Notes: generated by a model not told the origin, from the sequence alone. Numbered from the stretch's first letter, positions 1 to 6,523 are shown. The stretch: 15,669 nt of DNA from an uncultured Clostridia bacterium (GCA_947629895.1 CANRFP010000026.1:1-15669), one strand, 5' to 3'. Numbers and translations: made by a program.

Positions 1-65
1 TGTCTCTTGCCGCAAAAATTATTTGTGAAACTTACAAAAATATTAAGGAATGGGCGACAAAATGA
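1..65 (+). CDS. C-terminal end of an upstream gene, possibly a cysteine desulfurase (partial)
   Basis: The frame beginning at base 3 is open and ends with TGA at 63-65. It encodes a 20-residue tail, SLAAKIICETYKNIKEWATK. Its stop overlaps the thiI start as ATGA (62-65), a typical translational-coupling arrangement. In Bacillus subtilis the gene before thiI is a NifS-like cysteine desulfurase that feeds sulfur to ThiI, and that is the basis for the suggested identity. The tail itself carries no diagnostic motif, so the product is inferred from context; the existence of a coding frame here is better supported. Confidence 0.55.
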   Translation, partial: SLAAKIICETYKNIKEWATK

Positions 66-1222
66 AAAGAGTTTTGCTTTTGAAATTCGGAGAACTGTTT
101 TTAAAGGGGAAAAATCGCCATGATTTTATAAATCTTTTAAAAACAAACATATTGAAAAAGTTGCGAGATTTTCAATGCCATTTGGTGGAAACGCAGGGGC
201 GGCTTGTTTTGTCTGATTATATAGAAGATTTTGAGGGCGAAATAATAGAAAAATTGCAAACCGTTTTTGGGCTGATTGGCGTTGCGCCGGCGGTTGAATT
301 TGACACCGATTTGCAAGAAATTGAGAGAAAAGTTTGCGAGGTGGATGTTGAAGGGGTGAAAACTTTTAAAATTGAAACCAAACGCGCCGACAAGAGTTTC
401 GTTATGACATCAATGGAACTTGACAAGCATTTGGGCGAAGTTGTGCTTGATAAAAATCCAAATCTTAAAGTGGATTTATATAATCCTAATCTTATTATAT
501 ATGTGGAAGTTAGAACAAACAACAAAACATATGTTTACACAAACCTTTTGCCTTGTGCGGGTGGACTTCCTCTCGGCAGCGCCGGCAAAGCAATGCTTCT
601 TCTTTCGGGTGGGATTGACAGTCCTGTGGCTGGATATATGATGGCGAAGCGAGGATTGAAACTTGAAGCGGTGCATTTTCATTCTTATCCATACACAAGT
701 GTGCAAGCGAAAGAAAAGGTTGTTGAATTGGCCAAACTGCTGACCAAATATGTTGATGAAATTAAACTTCATATTGTTTCTTTTACAGAAATTCAAGAGG
801 AAATACATAAAAATTGCGATGCGGACTATATGATAACCATCATGAGGCGTTTTATGATGAGAATTGCAAAGCGTTTGTGTGATAAGAATGAGGCGGGTGC
901 GATTGTGACGGGCGAAAGTCTTGGGCAGGTTGCAAGCCAAACAATGCAAAGTATGACGGTGACAAATTCTGTTGTTGATATTCCTGTGTTTAGACCTGTT
1001 GTGGCATTTGATAAAGAAGAAATTATGTCTATCGCCAGAAAGATTGGAACTTATGAAACATCAATTTTGCCATATGAAGATTGCTGCACTGTGTTTTTGC
1101 CAAAAAATCCTGTAATAAGGCCAACAATCAAGCGTGCGGAAAAATTGGAACAAAAGTTGGATGTTGAGGCGCTTATTGAAAAAGCGCTTGCATCAGAGGA
1201 AATTCTGATAATAAAAAATTAA
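62..1222 (+). CDS. thiI: tRNA 4-thiouridine synthetase ThiI
   Basis: ThiI adenylates U8 of tRNA and transfers sulfur to make 4-thiouridine; in some bacteria it also supplies sulfur for the thiamine thiazole. The protein is 386 residues, near the Bacillus length, and has no C-terminal rhodanese domain. An N-terminal ferredoxin-like/THUMP region (about 1-165) is followed by the PP-loop ATPase. The PP-loop motif SGGIDSP is at 182-188, GES at 284-286, and the family motif CCTVFLP begins at 341. I chose ATG 62 over the in-frame ATG at 50: the AAGGA at 45-49 touches ATG 50 but lies 12 nt before ATG 62, residues MKRVLLLKFGE match family N-termini, and ATG 62 overlaps the upstream stop. Partnership with a cysteine desulfurase is inferred from the overlapping upstream gene. 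Confidence 0.95.
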   Translation: MKRVLLLKFGELFLKGKNRHDFINLLKTNILKKLRDFQCHLVETQGRLVLSDYIEDFEGEIIEKLQTVFGLIGVAPAVEFDTDLQEIERKVCEVDVEGVKTFKIETKRADKSFVMTSMELDKHLGEVVLDKNPNLKVDLYNPNLIIYVEVRTNNKTYVYTNLLPCAGGLPLGSAGKAMLLLSGGIDSPVAGYMMAKRGLKLEAVHFHSYPYTSVQAKEKVVELAKLLTKYVDEIKLHIVSFTEIQEEIHKNCDADYMITIMRRFMMRIAKRLCDKNEAGAIVTGESLGQVASQTMQSMTVTNSVVDIPVFRPVVAFDKEEIMSIARKIGTYETSILPYEDCCTVFLPKNPVIRPTIKRAEKLEQKLDVEALIEKALASEEILIIKN

Positions 1223-1250
1223 AACATCTAAATGATGCTTTTTTTATTTT
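1221..1250 (+). terminator. Weak candidate terminator after thiI
   Basis: A short stem CATC (1225-1228) / GATG (1234-1237) is followed by C and a T-rich run TTTTTTTATTTT from 1239. Upstream A residues can pair with the T run to lengthen the stem. The stem is short, so this is a modest call. Confidence 0.45.
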
Positions 1251-1304
1251 GTTTATTTTTTTCTTGCGGCGGGAGTGGCAAGAATTTTTTTGTGGCAGCC
1301 TAAA

Positions 1305-1334
1305 TTGAAAAAAAGTGCTTTTTATTATTATAAT
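1305..1334 (+). promoter_or_regulatory. Candidate isolated sigma-A promoter
   Basis: TTGAAA at 1305-1310 and TATAAT at 1329-1334 are separated by 18 bp. The predicted start is near 1341, just before a hairpin at 1344-1371. No gene follows at once. In DNA this AT-rich a chance match is quite possible. Confidence 0.35.
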
Positions 1335-1343
1335 AGGAAAGAA

Positions 1344-1379
1344 GTGTGTGACGGGCGGCGGCTTGTCACTTTATTTTTA
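1344..1379 (+). terminator. Candidate hairpin terminator behind the isolated promoter
   Basis: The arms GTGAC (1348-1352) and GTCAC (1365-1369) enclose a locally GC-rich loop and are followed by TTTATTTTTA. Together with the promoter at 1305-1334 this would give a transcript of only about 35-40 nt. Confidence 0.3.
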
Positions 1380-1464
1380 GGGAAAAACGCTGTATGCAAA
1401 AAATGTAATATTTATAAATTCGATTTTTATAAATTTGCAAAAACCAACATTTTTATAAAAAATT

Positions 1465-1506
1465 GATGAATAAATATGCAAAAATCGCTTGCATATTTAT
1501 AAATTT
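1465..1506 (+). promoter_or_regulatory. ARG boxes A and B (ArgR operator overlapping the argR -35)
   Basis: Box A is 1465-1482, GATGAATAAATATGCAAA, matching 15 of 18 positions of the Bacillus ARG box CATGAATAAAAATKCAWK. Box B lies on the minus strand at 1488-1505, AATTTATAAATATGCAAG, matching 14 of 18. Box B covers the -35 hexamer at 1489-1494, so ArgR bound here should block RNA polymerase. Autoregulation by ArgR is known in other bacteria; here it is inferred from position. Confidence 0.75.
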
Positions 1507-1517
1507 TATTGTATAAT
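1489..1517 (+). promoter_or_regulatory. argR promoter (sigma-A type)
   Basis: The -35 TTGCAT (1489-1494), a 17-bp spacer and the -10 TATAAT (1512-1517) form a near-consensus promoter. Transcription should start near 1524, about 87 nt before the argR ATG, and should also read recN. Confidence 0.8.
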
Positions 1518-1528
1518 AATCAAAATTG

Positions 1529-1560
1529 CATGAATAAACATAAATTTATATTTATGCATA
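1529..1560 (+). promoter_or_regulatory. ARG boxes C and D (downstream operator palindrome)
   Basis: Box C (1529-1546, CATGAATAAACATAAATT) matches the ARG box at 15 of 18 positions. Box D, on the minus strand at 1543-1560, matches at 13 of 18. Together they form an inverted repeat just downstream of the predicted start, a place where a bound hexamer would hinder promoter escape. Confidence 0.7.
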
Positions 1561-1562
1561 AA

Positions 1563-1595
1563 CGCTACACAGCCCTAAAATAGGCATTTGTAGCG
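1563..1595 (+). promoter_or_regulatory. Leader hairpin upstream of the argR ribosome binding site
   Basis: The perfect 7-bp arms CGCTACA (1563-1569) and TGTAGCG (1589-1595) enclose a second short pairing, CCTA (1574-1577) with TAGG (1581-1584). The structure ends 4 nt before the Shine-Dalgarno sequence AAGGAG (1599-1604), which stays free. No T run follows, so it is not a terminator; it may stabilise the mRNA 5' end or tune translation. Confidence 0.5.
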
Positions 1596-1610
1596 ATTAA
1601 GGAGATGACA

Positions 1611-2063
1611 ATGGCAAGAAGTTCAAGACAGTCCAAAATTTTGGAACTTATCTCAACCAAAGAGATTGAAACGCAAGATGAACTTGCAAAAGAACTCAAA
1701 AATGCGGGGTTTGATATAACCCAAGCCACAATTTCTCGTGATATCAAAGAACTTGCTTTGACAAAAATTTTGTCTAGTTCGGGAAAATACAAATATGCTA
1801 TTCTTGGCAACGAACAACAAGTTGTTTCAAATAAATACATAAACATCTTTAAAGAATGTGTCATTTCTTCAAAGAGCGCTTTAAATTTGGTTGTTGTTAG
1901 AACTATCAAAGGCATGGGTGCAAGCGTTTGTGCTTTCATTGATAAATTGAATTTGAATGAACTTATGGGTGCAACTTATGGTGATGACACGGTTATGCTT
2001 GTTTTTCCAACCACCACTCTTGCCAGCGAAGCGGTTGCAACGCTTCAAGAAATTATGTTGTAG
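1611..2063 (+). CDS. argR: Arginine repressor ArgR/AhrC
   Basis: ArgR is a hexameric arginine-sensing repressor of arginine biosynthesis and activator of catabolism. The protein is 150 residues, normal for the family. The N-terminal winged helix includes the recognition-helix motif QATISRDIKEL (38-48). The C-terminal oligomerisation and arginine-binding domain ends with the loop GATYGDDT (120-127), which keeps the Asp pair that contacts arginine but replaces the usual GTIAGDDT residues before it. I chose ATG 1611 over ATG 1605 because GGAG (1601-1604) is 6 nt from 1611 but touches 1605. The gene is preceded by ARG boxes, so self-repression is likely. It sits 8 bp before recN, the same pairing as ahrC-recN in Bacillus. 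Confidence 0.95.
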   Translation: MARSSRQSKILELISTKEIETQDELAKELKNAGFDITQATISRDIKELALTKILSSSGKYKYAILGNEQQVVSNKYINIFKECVISSKSALNLVVVRTIKGMGASVCAFIDKLNLNELMGATYGDDTVMLVFPTTTLASEAVATLQEIML

Positions 2064-2071
2064 GAGGAAAT

Positions 2072-3736
2072 ATGCTTTCATCTCTTACAATTTCAAATGT
2101 TGCGTTAATAAAAAAGGAAACCCTTGATTTTCACAAGGGTTTTAACTGTCTTTTGGGGCAGTCTGGTGCGGGCAAAAGTATTATAATTGATGCCCTTTCT
2201 TTTTGTTTGGGAGCGAAATCTGACAAAAATCTCATTCGTTCAGGCGAAACGACCATGCGAGTTGATGCTGTTTTTGTTGATGTTGGTGAAGAGGTTAAAC
2301 AATTTTTAAACGAACTTGAAATTGATTATGACGATGAACTTATCATTTCAAGAACGCTTTCTGTTGACGGAAAATCTTCTTTGAGAGTGAATGGCTTTCC
2401 TGTGGCAGCAAAATTATTGAAGAATTTAATGGAAAATTTGGCTGATTTTTGTGGGCAGCATGACAGTGTTGGGCTGCTGAACACCAATAATCACTTGTCA
2501 ATTTTGGATAAATTTATTGGCAAAGATGCGGAAAATGCCAAAAACGAAGTTGCGCAAATTCTTGAACAGAGAAGGGAACTTGATAAAAAAATTGCCTCTT
2601 TGGGTGGCGATGAAACCGAGCGCGAACGCACAAAAGAGTTGTTGTCTTTTCAAATAAAAGAAATTGGGGATGCCGATTTGTCCGTTGGCGAAGAAGAGGA
2701 ATTGAAAGAAAGGTTTGCATTTATTTCCTCAGCCGAACGCATTTTTGAGGTTTTAAGTGATTGCCTTTTGAAATTAGACGAACAAAATCCAAGCGTGACG
2801 GGCGCTTTGCATGATGTTAAGGGGCAGCTTTCGGAGTTTTCCGATTTTAAAGACATTTGCTCTTGCAGAGAAAGAATTGAAAATTGCTACTATGAAATTA
2901 AAGATGTTGTTGAAGTTTTGGACGGCATCAAAGACAACACCGATTTTGACTCAAAAGAACTTGAACGCATTGATGGCAGACTGGATTTGATTAAGTCTTT
3001 GTCACGAAAGTATGGAAAAACCGTTGAGGACATTTTGAATTATCAAAAAAAGATAACTTTGCAACTTGAAGAACTTGAAAACAGTGAAGAGATGCTTGCC
3101 AAACTTGGAAAGGAAAGGGGCGAAGTTGATGGCCGTTTGCAAGAGGCGTGCAAAAAGCTTTCCGGCATCAGAAAGGCAGGCGCTTTGGAGTTTGAAAAAT
3201 TGATTATGGCAGAACTTGCCGATTTGCAAATGAGTGGCACGCACTTTAAAGTTGGCTTTGCGGAGTGTGAGCCAACAAAATACGGCGCCGATGATGTGAA
3301 ATTTATGTTTTCTGCAAACGTTGGGCAAGAGGTGAGAGATTTGCACAAAACAGCATCTGGCGGTGAATTGTCGAGGCTGTTGCTTGCATTCAAAAATGTC
3401 ATGCGTGGCAGAGATAACACTCAAACCATCATTTTTGATGAAATTGATGCCGGCATAAGTGGCCACACCGCTGGGAAATTGGCAGAAAAACTTTTCAACA
3501 TATCCAAATACACGCAAATAATTTGCATAACGCACACTCCTGTTGTGGCTTCGATGGCAAACAGATTTTTGCTTGTGGAAAAGAATGTTGTGGAAAATCA
3601 AACCATATCTTCTGCCAAACCACTTGAAGGCGAAGAGGTTGCGGTTGAAATTGCAAGGCTGATTGATGGCTCAAAAGATGTTTCGCAAACAGCAATAGAC
3701 CATGCAAAAAAATTATTAAAAGAGGCTTCAAAATAA
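2072..3736 (+). CDS. recN: DNA repair protein RecN
   Basis: RecN is an SMC-like ATPase that gathers and tethers DNA ends early in double-strand break repair, acting with RecA. At 554 residues it is full length. The Walker A motif GQSGAGKS is at 29-36 (most relatives have GETGAGKS). Central coiled-coil segments rich in E, K and L run from about 150 to 370. The ABC signature TASGGELSRLL is near 427 and Walker B TIIFDEIDAGISG near 452. The Shine-Dalgarno AGGAGG (2062-2067) overlaps the argR stop, so the two genes are translationally close and share the argR promoter. A terminator overlaps the recN stop codon. Confidence 0.96.
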   Translation: MLSSLTISNVALIKKETLDFHKGFNCLLGQSGAGKSIIIDALSFCLGAKSDKNLIRSGETTMRVDAVFVDVGEEVKQFLNELEIDYDDELIISRTLSVDGKSSLRVNGFPVAAKLLKNLMENLADFCGQHDSVGLLNTNNHLSILDKFIGKDAENAKNEVAQILEQRRELDKKIASLGGDETERERTKELLSFQIKEIGDADLSVGEEEELKERFAFISSAERIFEVLSDCLLKLDEQNPSVTGALHDVKGQLSEFSDFKDICSCRERIENCYYEIKDVVEVLDGIKDNTDFDSKELERIDGRLDLIKSLSRKYGKTVEDILNYQKKITLQLEELENSEEMLAKLGKERGEVDGRLQEACKKLSGIRKAGALEFEKLIMAELADLQMSGTHFKVGFAECEPTKYGADDVKFMFSANVGQEVRDLHKTASGGELSRLLLAFKNVMRGRDNTQTIIFDEIDAGISGHTAGKLAEKLFNISKYTQIICITHTPVVASMANRFLLVEKNVVENQTISSAKPLEGEEVAVEIARLIDGSKDVSQTAIDHAKKLLKEASK

Positions 3737-3748
3737 AGCCTTTTTTTG
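3723..3748 (+). terminator. Rho-independent terminator of argR-recN
   Basis: The stem AGGCTT (3723-3728) / AAGCCT (3736-3741), with an 8-nt loop less one paired base, is followed by a run of T residues to about 3747. The hairpin includes the recN stop codon (3734-3736). Confidence 0.85.
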
Positions 3749-3772
3749 TTTTGGATAAGTCATAGAATATGT

Positions 3773-3801
3773 CCTAAACAACATATATTGTTTTTAGGAG
3801 G
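3773..3801 (+). promoter_or_regulatory. Inverted repeat overlapping the ribosome binding site of the export-family gene
   Basis: CCTAAA (3773-3778) can pair with TTTAGG (3793-3798), and CAA (3779-3781) with TTG (3788-3790), leaving a TT bulge and loop CATATA. The 3' arm contains the AGG of the Shine-Dalgarno sequence AGGAGG (3796-3801), so folding would partly hide it. The 17 bases 3778-3794 match the reverse complement of 6443-6459, upstream of the PadR-like gene, at 16 positions. This could be a DNA operator, an RNA switch, or both. Confidence 0.5.
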
Positions 3802-3805
3802 TGCT

Positions 3806-4444
3806 ATGGTTCAATTTTTTGCTGACAACTTTTATTCTTGCGTGGCTTTGGCGGTTTTGCTGGTTGCGTTATGCCCGGCTGTGGAAAGCAAAATAGCAAT
3901 TCCTTTTGCTTTGTCTGTGCCAATTTGGGGGAGCAATGTTTTGTCGCCAATCACTGCCTTTCTTGTGTCTTATCTTGGGTGCATGCTGCCCGTTGCGCTG
4001 ATAATTTGGCTGGCAAGAAAGATAAAAAACAAAACTTGTGGCTTTGTGTGCGAAAAATTTTCAGACAAACTTCATGGCAAAGTTCAAAACCGATTAAATA
4101 AGTTGGGCGAGAAAAACTCAACCTTTCAAAAGTGTTTGTTTTTGGCAACTTTTGTTGCAGTTCCTTTGCCAATGACGGGCGTTTATACGGGAAGTTTGAT
4201 TGCTGGGCTTTCCAATTTGAAATTTTGGCAAGGATTTGTTTCCATTGCGGCGGGCGAGTTTGTTTCTTGCCTTGTTGTGCTTTTGATTTGTTTGTTGTTT
4301 GAAAATTCCGCTTTTTATTTCCTTTTGGCGGCCCTTATCATTTGCACAATCGTGCTTGTTTATGAGGTGCTTTTCAATTTGCATATAAAATTTAAAACGC
4401 ATTCTGGGAAAAGTGCCAAATTGCCAAATAAAAATGCAAAATAA
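3806..4444 (+). CDS. Small multidrug export family membrane protein (Sm_multidrug_ex-like)
   Basis: This 212-residue hydrophobic protein has about four to five predicted membrane segments (roughly 10-35, 44-70, 108-135, 143-165 and 168-192). The segments PAVESKIAIPFAL (24-36) and PLPMTGVYTGSLIAGL (120-135) resemble the two conserved signatures of the Sm_multidrug_ex family (PF06695), in which an acidic residue and prolines recur in an ExxxAIP pattern and a PLPGTGxxTG pattern. Despite the family name, true drug export is poorly established and the substrate is unknown. ATG 3806 follows AGGAGG (3796-3801); an in-frame start at 3746 has no such signal. The gene stands alone between terminators and converges on the PadR-like gene. 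Confidence 0.8.
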   Translation: MVQFFADNFYSCVALAVLLVALCPAVESKIAIPFALSVPIWGSNVLSPITAFLVSYLGCMLPVALIIWLARKIKNKTCGFVCEKFSDKLHGKVQNRLNKLGEKNSTFQKCLFLATFVAVPLPMTGVYTGSLIAGLSNLKFWQGFVSIAAGEFVSCLVVLLICLLFENSAFYFLLAALIICTIVLVYEVLFNLHIKFKTHSGKSAKLPNKNAK

Positions 4445-4510
4445 AAATGAAAAAAACATATCAATGAAACAAACATTCGAAACTAACATACAACTTTCAA
4501 TAAAAAAAAT

Positions 4511-4566
4511 GAAAAGAGATTGTCATTTTGTTCCTCACGAACTAAATCATCTCTTTTCGTTTTTAA
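4511..4566. terminator. Bidirectional terminator between convergent genes
   Basis: The perfect 10-bp arms GAAAAGAGAT (4511-4520) and ATCTCTTTTC (4549-4558) enclose an inner hairpin GTTC (4530-4533) / GAAC (4539-4542). The plus strand continues with CGTTTTT. The minus strand continues into a run of eight T residues (complement of 4502-4509). It can therefore end both the export-family transcript and the PadR-like transcript. Confidence 0.8.
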
Positions 4567-4607
4567 GTTGACTTGTGTTTGTGCGTCAACTTATTTGTAT
4601 TTTGTTT
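4564..4607 (+). terminator. Second plus-strand hairpin after the export-family gene
   Basis: The perfect 9-bp inverted repeat TAAGTTGAC (4564-4572) / GTCAACTTA (4585-4593) is followed by a T-rich tract, TTTGTATTTTGTTT. It is probably a back-up terminator, although the T tract is interrupted. Confidence 0.5.
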
Positions 4608-4649
4608 CGATTTTCTTTTATTATTCAAAAATCCTAAAAAATTTTAAAA

Positions 4650-6347
4650 TTATTTTCCAAAGCGGTTATACAAGAATTTTCTTCCATAGAAATTTGCTGG
4701 CAAGGCGATAAGCAGAGAAAAGATTGGAACCAATATTGGCGTTAAAAATGCTTTCATTGTTTCAAATTGCATTCCGCAAATTATGTCTACAACAAACACA
4801 ATCACGATTGCAACAACCAAAACTGCCCAAACCACAAGTTGGTGGTATCGCAAATTTGCTTTTTTGCTTGGCTCAACTTCAAAGCGAATGAAGGTGTAGA
4901 GCGCATAAACAAAGAACAAAATTGGAACGGTGTAGAACAGAAAGTTTGAACTTGGCTGCAAGGCGTTGCAGGCGCTTATTATGCCAAACAAAACTGCCGA
5001 TGCAATTCCGCTTAAAAACAACATAAACACTGCGTTTAAAAAGTTTAAGAAGTTTGTGTTGTGCTTTCGTTCTATAATGGATTTTTTGTATTCTTTAAAC
5101 TCTATGCCGTGCCCGCTGTAATATTTTTTGAGCGAATTATAGTCCACAAAACTGTCAACATCAGAATAATTTTCGCTTGTGATAACGGGCGTTTCTGGCT
5201 CTTGTGTGGTTTCACTCTCAACCCTTTTTGCCTCTTTTTTTCGTTCAAACAACTTCGCCATCATGTCTTTGTAAGTTGGCTCTAAATTGCTGTTGCGCTT
5301 TGGCGCTGGGAGGTTGTCATCATAAACATTAACCTCAATGTTTGGTGGGGTGATGCGTTTTTGAATTGGAATTTCGTGTTCTTGAATGATTGGATTTGTG
5401 ATGTAAACTGCATCATCTTTGGTTTCTGTGTTTTCGGTGGCAGCTTGCTCTTTAACATCCTCTTTGGTGAAGGATAAATCTTCATAATTTTGAGGGGCTT
5501 GCGCAGGTTGAGGCTGGCGAACTTCCTCTTTGATTTCCTCTTGACTTGCAGCTCTTGTTGCCAAAAGCGATTCTTTTAACTGCTGCAAATGTTCTCTCTC
5601 TTGGGCGCGGTCATCCTCTGTTTCATACACAACAGCCATTTCAATTTGGTTTTCTGAGAAACTTTTCTTTTTTCTAATCTTTTTCAGTTCGTCATACAGC
5701 CTTTGATTTTGAGCCTCTTGGTCTTGTGTTAAAATTGGAACAAATTCTTTTGCTGGCTCTTCATTTTGAGAGGATACAATTCTTTCGCTGTCATCCAAAA
5801 TTTTTGCGTCATCCTTTGTTTCTTGATGAGGGTCTTGTTCTAATATATTTTGATAATATTGAATTTTTTCGTTGTTTTGTTCTTCTGCTGGCAAACTGAA
5901 CATATCCATTTGATTTTCAATGGCGGTGGAGAGGGGTGCTTCTTCCTTTTTTTCTGGCTTTGGCGCTTCTTTAACCATGTTGAACAAACTGTCTTGCTGC
6001 AAAACCACAGTTTGAGCAGGCTTTGTTTCTTCTTGTGGCTCTTCTAAAGCTTCAAAAGTGGCGTTTGCAAACTCAGCCGAAAGCTCTTGCAGACACTGTT
6101 TTCCGGCATTGGTTATGGTGTAATAGTGGCGTTTTCCGCCCATGTCACTTTCTCCCCAAAATGACGAAGAAACATAGCCCTTTTTCTCCATTCTTGTGAG
6201 GCAAGAATATAGAGTGGGCTTTTTCATAATGTAACTTCCGCCGGTTTTTTGAGAGATGTATTCAATAATCTCCAAACCATACTTAGAGCCTTTTGACAAA
6301 CTATCAAGAACAAGATATGAAACTTGTCCGCTTGAATTAAAAGCCAT
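4650..6347 (-). CDS. PadR-family transcriptional regulator with acidic linker and C-terminal membrane domain
   Basis: The protein is 565 residues, far longer than a standard PadR protein (about 110-190). Residues 1-95 form a PadR winged helix: YLVLDSLSKGSKYGLEII, then KPTLYSCLTRMEKKGYV (43-59) and a wing with GKRHYYTIT (71-79). Residues about 100-430 are low-complexity, rich in E, D, Q, K and P, probably disordered. Four hydrophobic stretches follow at about 433-460, 469-489, 504-526 and 536-560. ATG 6347 is well supported by AGGAG (complement of 6354-6358) 6 nt upstream. I infer a membrane-tethered DNA-binding protein; the signal it senses is unknown. The upstream region is dense in inverted repeats, suggesting autoregulation. 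The PadR call is strong, the membrane topology is inferred from hydrophobicity. Confidence 0.85.
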   Translation of the reverse strand: MAFNSSGQVSYLVLDSLSKGSKYGLEIIEYISQKTGGSYIMKKPTLYSCLTRMEKKGYVSSSFWGESDMGGKRHYYTITNAGKQCLQELSAEFANATFEALEEPQEETKPAQTVVLQQDSLFNMVKEAPKPEKKEEAPLSTAIENQMDMFSLPAEEQNNEKIQYYQNILEQDPHQETKDDAKILDDSERIVSSQNEEPAKEFVPILTQDQEAQNQRLYDELKKIRKKKSFSENQIEMAVVYETEDDRAQEREHLQQLKESLLATRAASQEEIKEEVRQPQPAQAPQNYEDLSFTKEDVKEQAATENTETKDDAVYITNPIIQEHEIPIQKRITPPNIEVNVYDDNLPAPKRNSNLEPTYKDMMAKLFERKKEAKRVESETTQEPETPVITSENYSDVDSFVDYNSLKKYYSGHGIEFKEYKKSIIERKHNTNFLNFLNAVFMLFLSGIASAVLFGIISACNALQPSSNFLFYTVPILFFVYALYTFIRFEVEPSKKANLRYHQLVVWAVLVVAIVIVFVVDIICGMQFETMKAFLTPILVPIFSLLIALPANFYGRKFLYNRFGK

Positions 6348-6370
6348 ATTATTCTCCTTAATATATTTTG

Positions 6371-6400
6371 ATTATATAATCTTTAAAAGGAAATTGTCAA
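6371..6400 (-). promoter_or_regulatory. Promoter of the PadR-like gene
   Basis: On the minus strand TTGACA (complement of 6395-6400), an 18-bp spacer and TATAAT (complement of 6371-6376) are exact sigma-A consensus hexamers. The transcript would start near 6364 and carry a short leader with AGGAG. Confidence 0.85.
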
Positions 6401-6411
6401 ATGTTTTTGAG

Positions 6412-6444
6412 GTGTTATGTAAAAATTTTTTTATTGCATAACAC
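6412..6444. promoter_or_regulatory. Inverted repeat GTGTTATG-N17-CATAACAC (candidate operator)
   Basis: The perfect 8-bp arms at 6412-6419 and 6437-6444 lie just upstream of the -35 of the PadR-like gene. The same word, extended to CATAACACC, occurs on the minus strand at 6411-6419 and on the plus strand at 10054-10062, beside the related palindrome downstream of the recombinase gene. PadR proteins commonly autoregulate through inverted repeats, so an operator is plausible. Confidence 0.45.
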
Positions 6445-6446
6445 AA

Positions 6447-6489
6447 CAATATATGTTGTAGTATGCAGTGCATAATACACAAGATGTTG
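6447..6489. repeat. 43-bp imperfect palindrome, copy A
   Basis: The left arm CAATATATGTTGTAGTATG (6447-6465) and right arm CATAATACACAAGATGTTG (6471-6489) flank a 5-bp spacer. The arms match copy B (10007-10047) at 16 of 19 and 17 of 19 positions. A wider perfect inverted repeat, TAACACAACA (6439-6448) / TGTTGTGTTA (6485-6494), encloses it. It lies between the divergent PadR-like and peptidase genes. It may be an operator or a recombination site. Confidence 0.6.
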
Positions 6490-6523
6490 TGTTAAATGAT
6501 TTTGTTTTTGAAGGTGAAAACAG

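Larger units (their letters stand above)
1223..1610. other. 388-bp intergenic region between thiI and argR
   Basis: This is AT-rich non-coding DNA. It holds a weak thiI terminator, an isolated promoter-plus-hairpin arrangement around 1305-1378, the argR promoter, ARG boxes and a leader hairpin, each listed separately. A 63-codon GTG-started frame at 1275-1466 has no properly spaced ribosome binding site and no recognisable motif, so I do not call it a gene. Confidence 0.7.

Noticed and set aside
1346..1360. Resemblance of GTGACGGGCGG to the reverse complement of the 16S rRNA 1400 region
   Set aside because: Only about 10 bases match, and TGACGGGCG occurs several times in coding DNA of this window; no rRNA fragment is present.
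1275..1466. 63-codon frame with a GTG start in the thiI-argR gap
   Set aside because: No correctly spaced ribosome site, no recognisable motif, and composition like random AT-rich DNA; it overlaps promoter and hairpin signals.
4520..4711. 63-codon plus-strand frame between the convergent genes
   Set aside because: It runs through two terminator hairpins and into the antisense of the PadR-like gene; no ribosome site.
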